Shown here piece after piece: positions 6,148 to 8,181 of a stretch of 8,181 nucleotides of DNA. Source of the DNA: an uncultured Dokdonia sp. (GTDB lineage Bacteria > Bacteroidota > Bacteroidia > Flavobacteriales > Flavobacteriaceae); contig CAKZKZ010000278.1 in assembly GCA_937124495.1 (NCBI GenBank), forward strand, positions 1-8,181, given 5' to 3'. The translations under genes and the position numbers were made by a program. Numbering within the stretch: position 1 is the first letter of the stretch; every line of letters begins with the position of its first letter. The notes beneath the pieces were generated by a model. The model did no database searches. It had not been told where the DNA came from and was given only the letters and a program-made list of their open reading frames with translations.

Positions 6148-7323
6148 AAACAAAAGTTAAGAATAGGTCTAGCTTGGCAAACTGTATTTACCGATAACCT
6201 AGGTGTAGCAGCCCTTTCAGAGGCTAATATCTGGTTAATAAAATCAGCTGCTAAAGAGGTGAATGTTGAGCTTGATTTTATAGAGTTTTGCCCACAAGCT
6301 TCAGGTATCTATAAAGAGGTTAGTTTTATAGAAAAAGCTGATTCTATTTCGTTCAAGCAAATCTTACTTGGTAAGTCCGCATATTTAAAACAAATCAAAG
6401 AGTGTGATTTAATAATTGATATTGGCCAGGGGGATAGTTTTTCTGATATCTATGGCCTGAAGCGATTTATTTATTTAGCATTTTCTAAAATCGCATGTGG
6501 CTTATTTAGAGTTCCTTTAATTTTGGCCCCACAAACAATTGGTCCTTTCGAAAGTAATTTATCATCATTTTTAGCTTTATTGTGCTTTAAATTCTCAAGT
6601 GTGGTACTACCAAGAGATAATATGTCTTATGAGCGTGCTATAAGTCTTTCAAATAAGTCCAACATTAAACAGTCATGTGATGTCGCATTTTACCTTCCTT
6701 ACAACGAAGATGAGTTTCAGCATTTATCACAAAATAAAAAAATTGGACTTAATGTATCAGGACTTCTTTATAACGGGGGGTACGAAGGAAATAATCAATT
6801 TGGCTTGAAATTAAACTATAGAGATTTAATTGATAAAATATTGTTCAAGCTGGTGAGTGAATATGACTTTGAAATTCACTTGGTAGGTCATGTAAATTCT
6901 GATAAGTACTTAGTAGACGATGACTATAGAGTAGTTCAAAGCCTCGCTAAAAAGTATAAAGGTGTAAAAGTTGCTCCTAGATTCGAAACCCCTTCGGAAG
7001 CAAAATCTTATATATCAAAAATGAATTTCTTTTCTGGTGCAAGGATGCACTCTTGTATAGCTGCATTTTCATCAGGTGTGCCTGTGTTACCCATGGCTTA
7101 TAGTAGAAAGTTTAACGGACTTTTTGGCTCTTTAAATTACAATTATATTTTGGATCTAAAAGCAGTTGATATTGATGAAGGTGTGGGCTTGTTTTTTCAA
7201 TCATTGGATGAACTTGTGGAAATGAAGAGTGCTGTCACACAAGGGAATTTATTAGCCAAGGATAGATTGGAAATCTACAAAAAAGCTTTAGTTAGTGAAT
7301 TTGAGAGAGTTTCTCGTGGATGA
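6145..7323 (+). CDS. Polysaccharide pyruvyl transferase family protein
   Basis: This 392-residue protein belongs to the polysaccharide pyruvyl transferase family (PF04230; WcaK/CsaB-like, GT-B-like fold). Members typically transfer a pyruvyl ketal from phosphoenolpyruvate to a sugar of an exopolysaccharide, though some relatives in glycan loci have other or unknown roles. Visible family elements are IDIGQGDSFSD (91-101), LAPQTIGPF (127-135), PRD (156-158), SCDVAFYL (177-184), LVGHV (246-250), GARMHSCIAA (298-307) and GVPVLPMAYSRKF (311-323). The GARMH motif near the C-terminal third is the hallmark. Translation begins at a TTG behind a strong AGGAG, after a 60-base gap from the acetyltransferase gene with no terminator. 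Its last 8 bases overlap the following Fe-S protein gene. Family is certain; activity on a particular sugar is inference. Confidence 0.88.
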   Translation: MKQKLRIGLAWQTVFTDNLGVAALSEANIWLIKSAAKEVNVELDFIEFCPQASGIYKEVSFIEKADSISFKQILLGKSAYLKQIKECDLIIDIGQGDSFSDIYGLKRFIYLAFSKIACGLFRVPLILAPQTIGPFESNLSSFLALLCFKFSSVVLPRDNMSYERAISLSNKSNIKQSCDVAFYLPYNEDEFQHLSQNKKIGLNVSGLLYNGGYEGNNQFGLKLNYRDLIDKILFKLVSEYDFEIHLVGHVNSDKYLVDDDYRVVQSLAKKYKGVKVAPRFETPSEAKSYISKMNFFSGARMHSCIAAFSSGVPVLPMAYSRKFNGLFGSLNYNYILDLKAVDIDEGVGLFFQSLDELVEMKSAVTQGNLLAKDRLEIYKKALVSEFERVSRG

Positions 7324-8181
7324 ATATTTTAAAGTAGCAAAAAAAATAGTTGACAGTAATTTATGTCTTGGCTGTGGTTTATGCGTAAAAGATGTAAATG
7401 GGTTGAAAATAAATGCTAGTGGTAATTCAACTTTAGATTTGGATAAATTTGATAAATTAGTTGATAAAAATCTTCTAGTGCAAGCATGCCCTGGCTTGAA
7501 TGTTCGTAATCATTCAGTACAGATCAAAGACTATGGAAAAGGATCTCCTGAGCTTGGAAGTGCCAAGGAGATTTATACTGGTTGGAGCTGTGAGCCTTCA
7601 ATTCGTAAAAAAGGCTCTTCAGGAGGAGTTATTTCTGCTCTTTTATGTGATGCTTTAGATACTGGGCTAGTTGATATCGTTATACAGAGTGGTGTTACTG
7701 ATAATGATGTGTTTCTAAATACACTTAAAGTTAGTAGAACTAAAGAAGATGTTCTTGCCTGTGCAGGTTCAAGATATTCACCAACTATGTCTTTATTAGG
7801 AATTAAAGAAGCTTTAAAGGAGGGGGAGCGAATTGCTTATGTCGGTAAACCTTGTGATATCGTAGCCTTAAAAAATTACCTCAGATATTATCCGGAATAC
7901 AGAAAACGAATAGTATTTACTCTATCTTTCATGTGTGCTGGGCTTCCAAGCCAAGTAGCATCTGAAAAAATACTTAGTTCTTGGGGAGTAAACAAAAATG
8001 AAGTAGATTTGTTTGATTATAGAGGTGGCGGATGGCCTGGTTATGCTACAGCACAGCTACATAGTGGACAAACGAAAACTATGACTTACCAAGAATCTTG
8101 GGGCAATATTTTAGGGAAGGATATTTTAGATAGGTGTAAAATCTGTCCAGATGGAACAGGAGAGTCTGCTGATATCGTTTG
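7316..8181 (+). CDS. FrhB-family iron-sulfur oxidoreductase, 3' end missing
   Basis: This reading frame continues past the right edge, leaving 288 codons visible. It matches the coenzyme F420 hydrogenase/dehydrogenase beta-subunit family (PF04422 plus PF04432), flavin and Fe-S proteins also common in polysaccharide clusters of bacteria not known to use F420. An N-terminal ferredoxin-type cluster has CLGCGLC (Cys17, 20, 23) and ACPG (Cys58). Further family motifs are GSSGGV (100-105), YVGKPCDIVAL (175-185, Cys180), FMCAGLPS (205-212, Cys207), RGGGWPGY (236-243) and RCKICPDGTGESADI (273-287, Cys274 and Cys277). A GTG at 7316 is the preferred start: GAGAGAG (7303-7309) lies six bases upstream. 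GTG 7295 and TTG 7301 are in-frame alternatives, and a TAG at 7289-7291 bounds the frame. It overlaps the pyruvyl transferase gene by 8 bases, so the two are probably co-translated. Substrate and electron donor are unknown. Confidence 0.88.
   Translation, partial: MDEYFKVAKKIVDSNLCLGCGLCVKDVNGLKINASGNSTLDLDKFDKLVDKNLLVQACPGLNVRNHSVQIKDYGKGSPELGSAKEIYTGWSCEPSIRKKGSSGGVISALLCDALDTGLVDIVIQSGVTDNDVFLNTLKVSRTKEDVLACAGSRYSPTMSLLGIKEALKEGERIAYVGKPCDIVALKNYLRYYPEYRKRIVFTLSFMCAGLPSQVASEKILSSWGVNKNEVDLFDYRGGGWPGYATAQLHSGQTKTMTYQESWGNILGKDILDRCKICPDGTGESADIV

Overview
The window is one stretch of a surface-polysaccharide (O-antigen or capsule) biosynthesis locus. All eight genes lie on the + strand and are tightly packed. 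The DNA is strongly AT-rich throughout, by eye about one third G+C, which is typical of laterally exchanged polysaccharide loci. A Wzy-type polymerase beside a Wzx-type flippase points to a Wzx/Wzy-dependent pathway, and the style fits a Gram-negative bacterium, perhaps a marine gammaproteobacterium. That taxonomic guess is inference: no marker gene is present.

Layout. Positions 1-361 hold no credible gene, but they carry a cluster of short inverted and direct repeats (TGAGAYA, 68-137) and a possible promoter (298-327). The cluster then reads: a TagD-like glycerol-3-phosphate cytidylyltransferase (362-826); a CDP-glycerol glycerophosphotransferase family protein (879-1922); a poorly characterised probable glycosyltransferase (1961-2785); a Wzy-like polymerase (2790-4187); a Wzx-like flippase (4184-5458); a hexapeptide-repeat acetyltransferase (5464-6084); a polysaccharide pyruvyl transferase family protein with a TTG start (6145-7323); and a coenzyme F420 hydrogenase/dehydrogenase beta-subunit (FrhB) family Fe-S protein that starts at a GTG inside the preceding gene and runs off the right edge (7316-8181).

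How they work together (inference from families). The first gene makes CDP-glycerol and the second transfers glycerol phosphate onto a glycan. The third protein probably adds a sugar to the lipid-linked repeat unit. The flippase moves the unit across the inner membrane and the polymerase joins units. The acetyltransferase and the pyruvyl transferase/FrhB pair would decorate or modify sugars. The product is therefore predicted to be an acidic polysaccharide with glycerol phosphate and O- or N-acetyl groups, possibly also a pyruvyl-type modification. The initiating sugar-phosphate transferase, nucleotide-sugar synthesis genes and export or chain-length genes are not in this window.

The two items most worth following up are an 18-bp perfect inverted repeat of A and T runs that brackets the ribosome-binding site and start codon of the polymerase gene (2756-2773 and 2801-2818), and the overlapping pyruvyl-transferase/FrhB pair, whose chemistry in polysaccharide loci is unclear.
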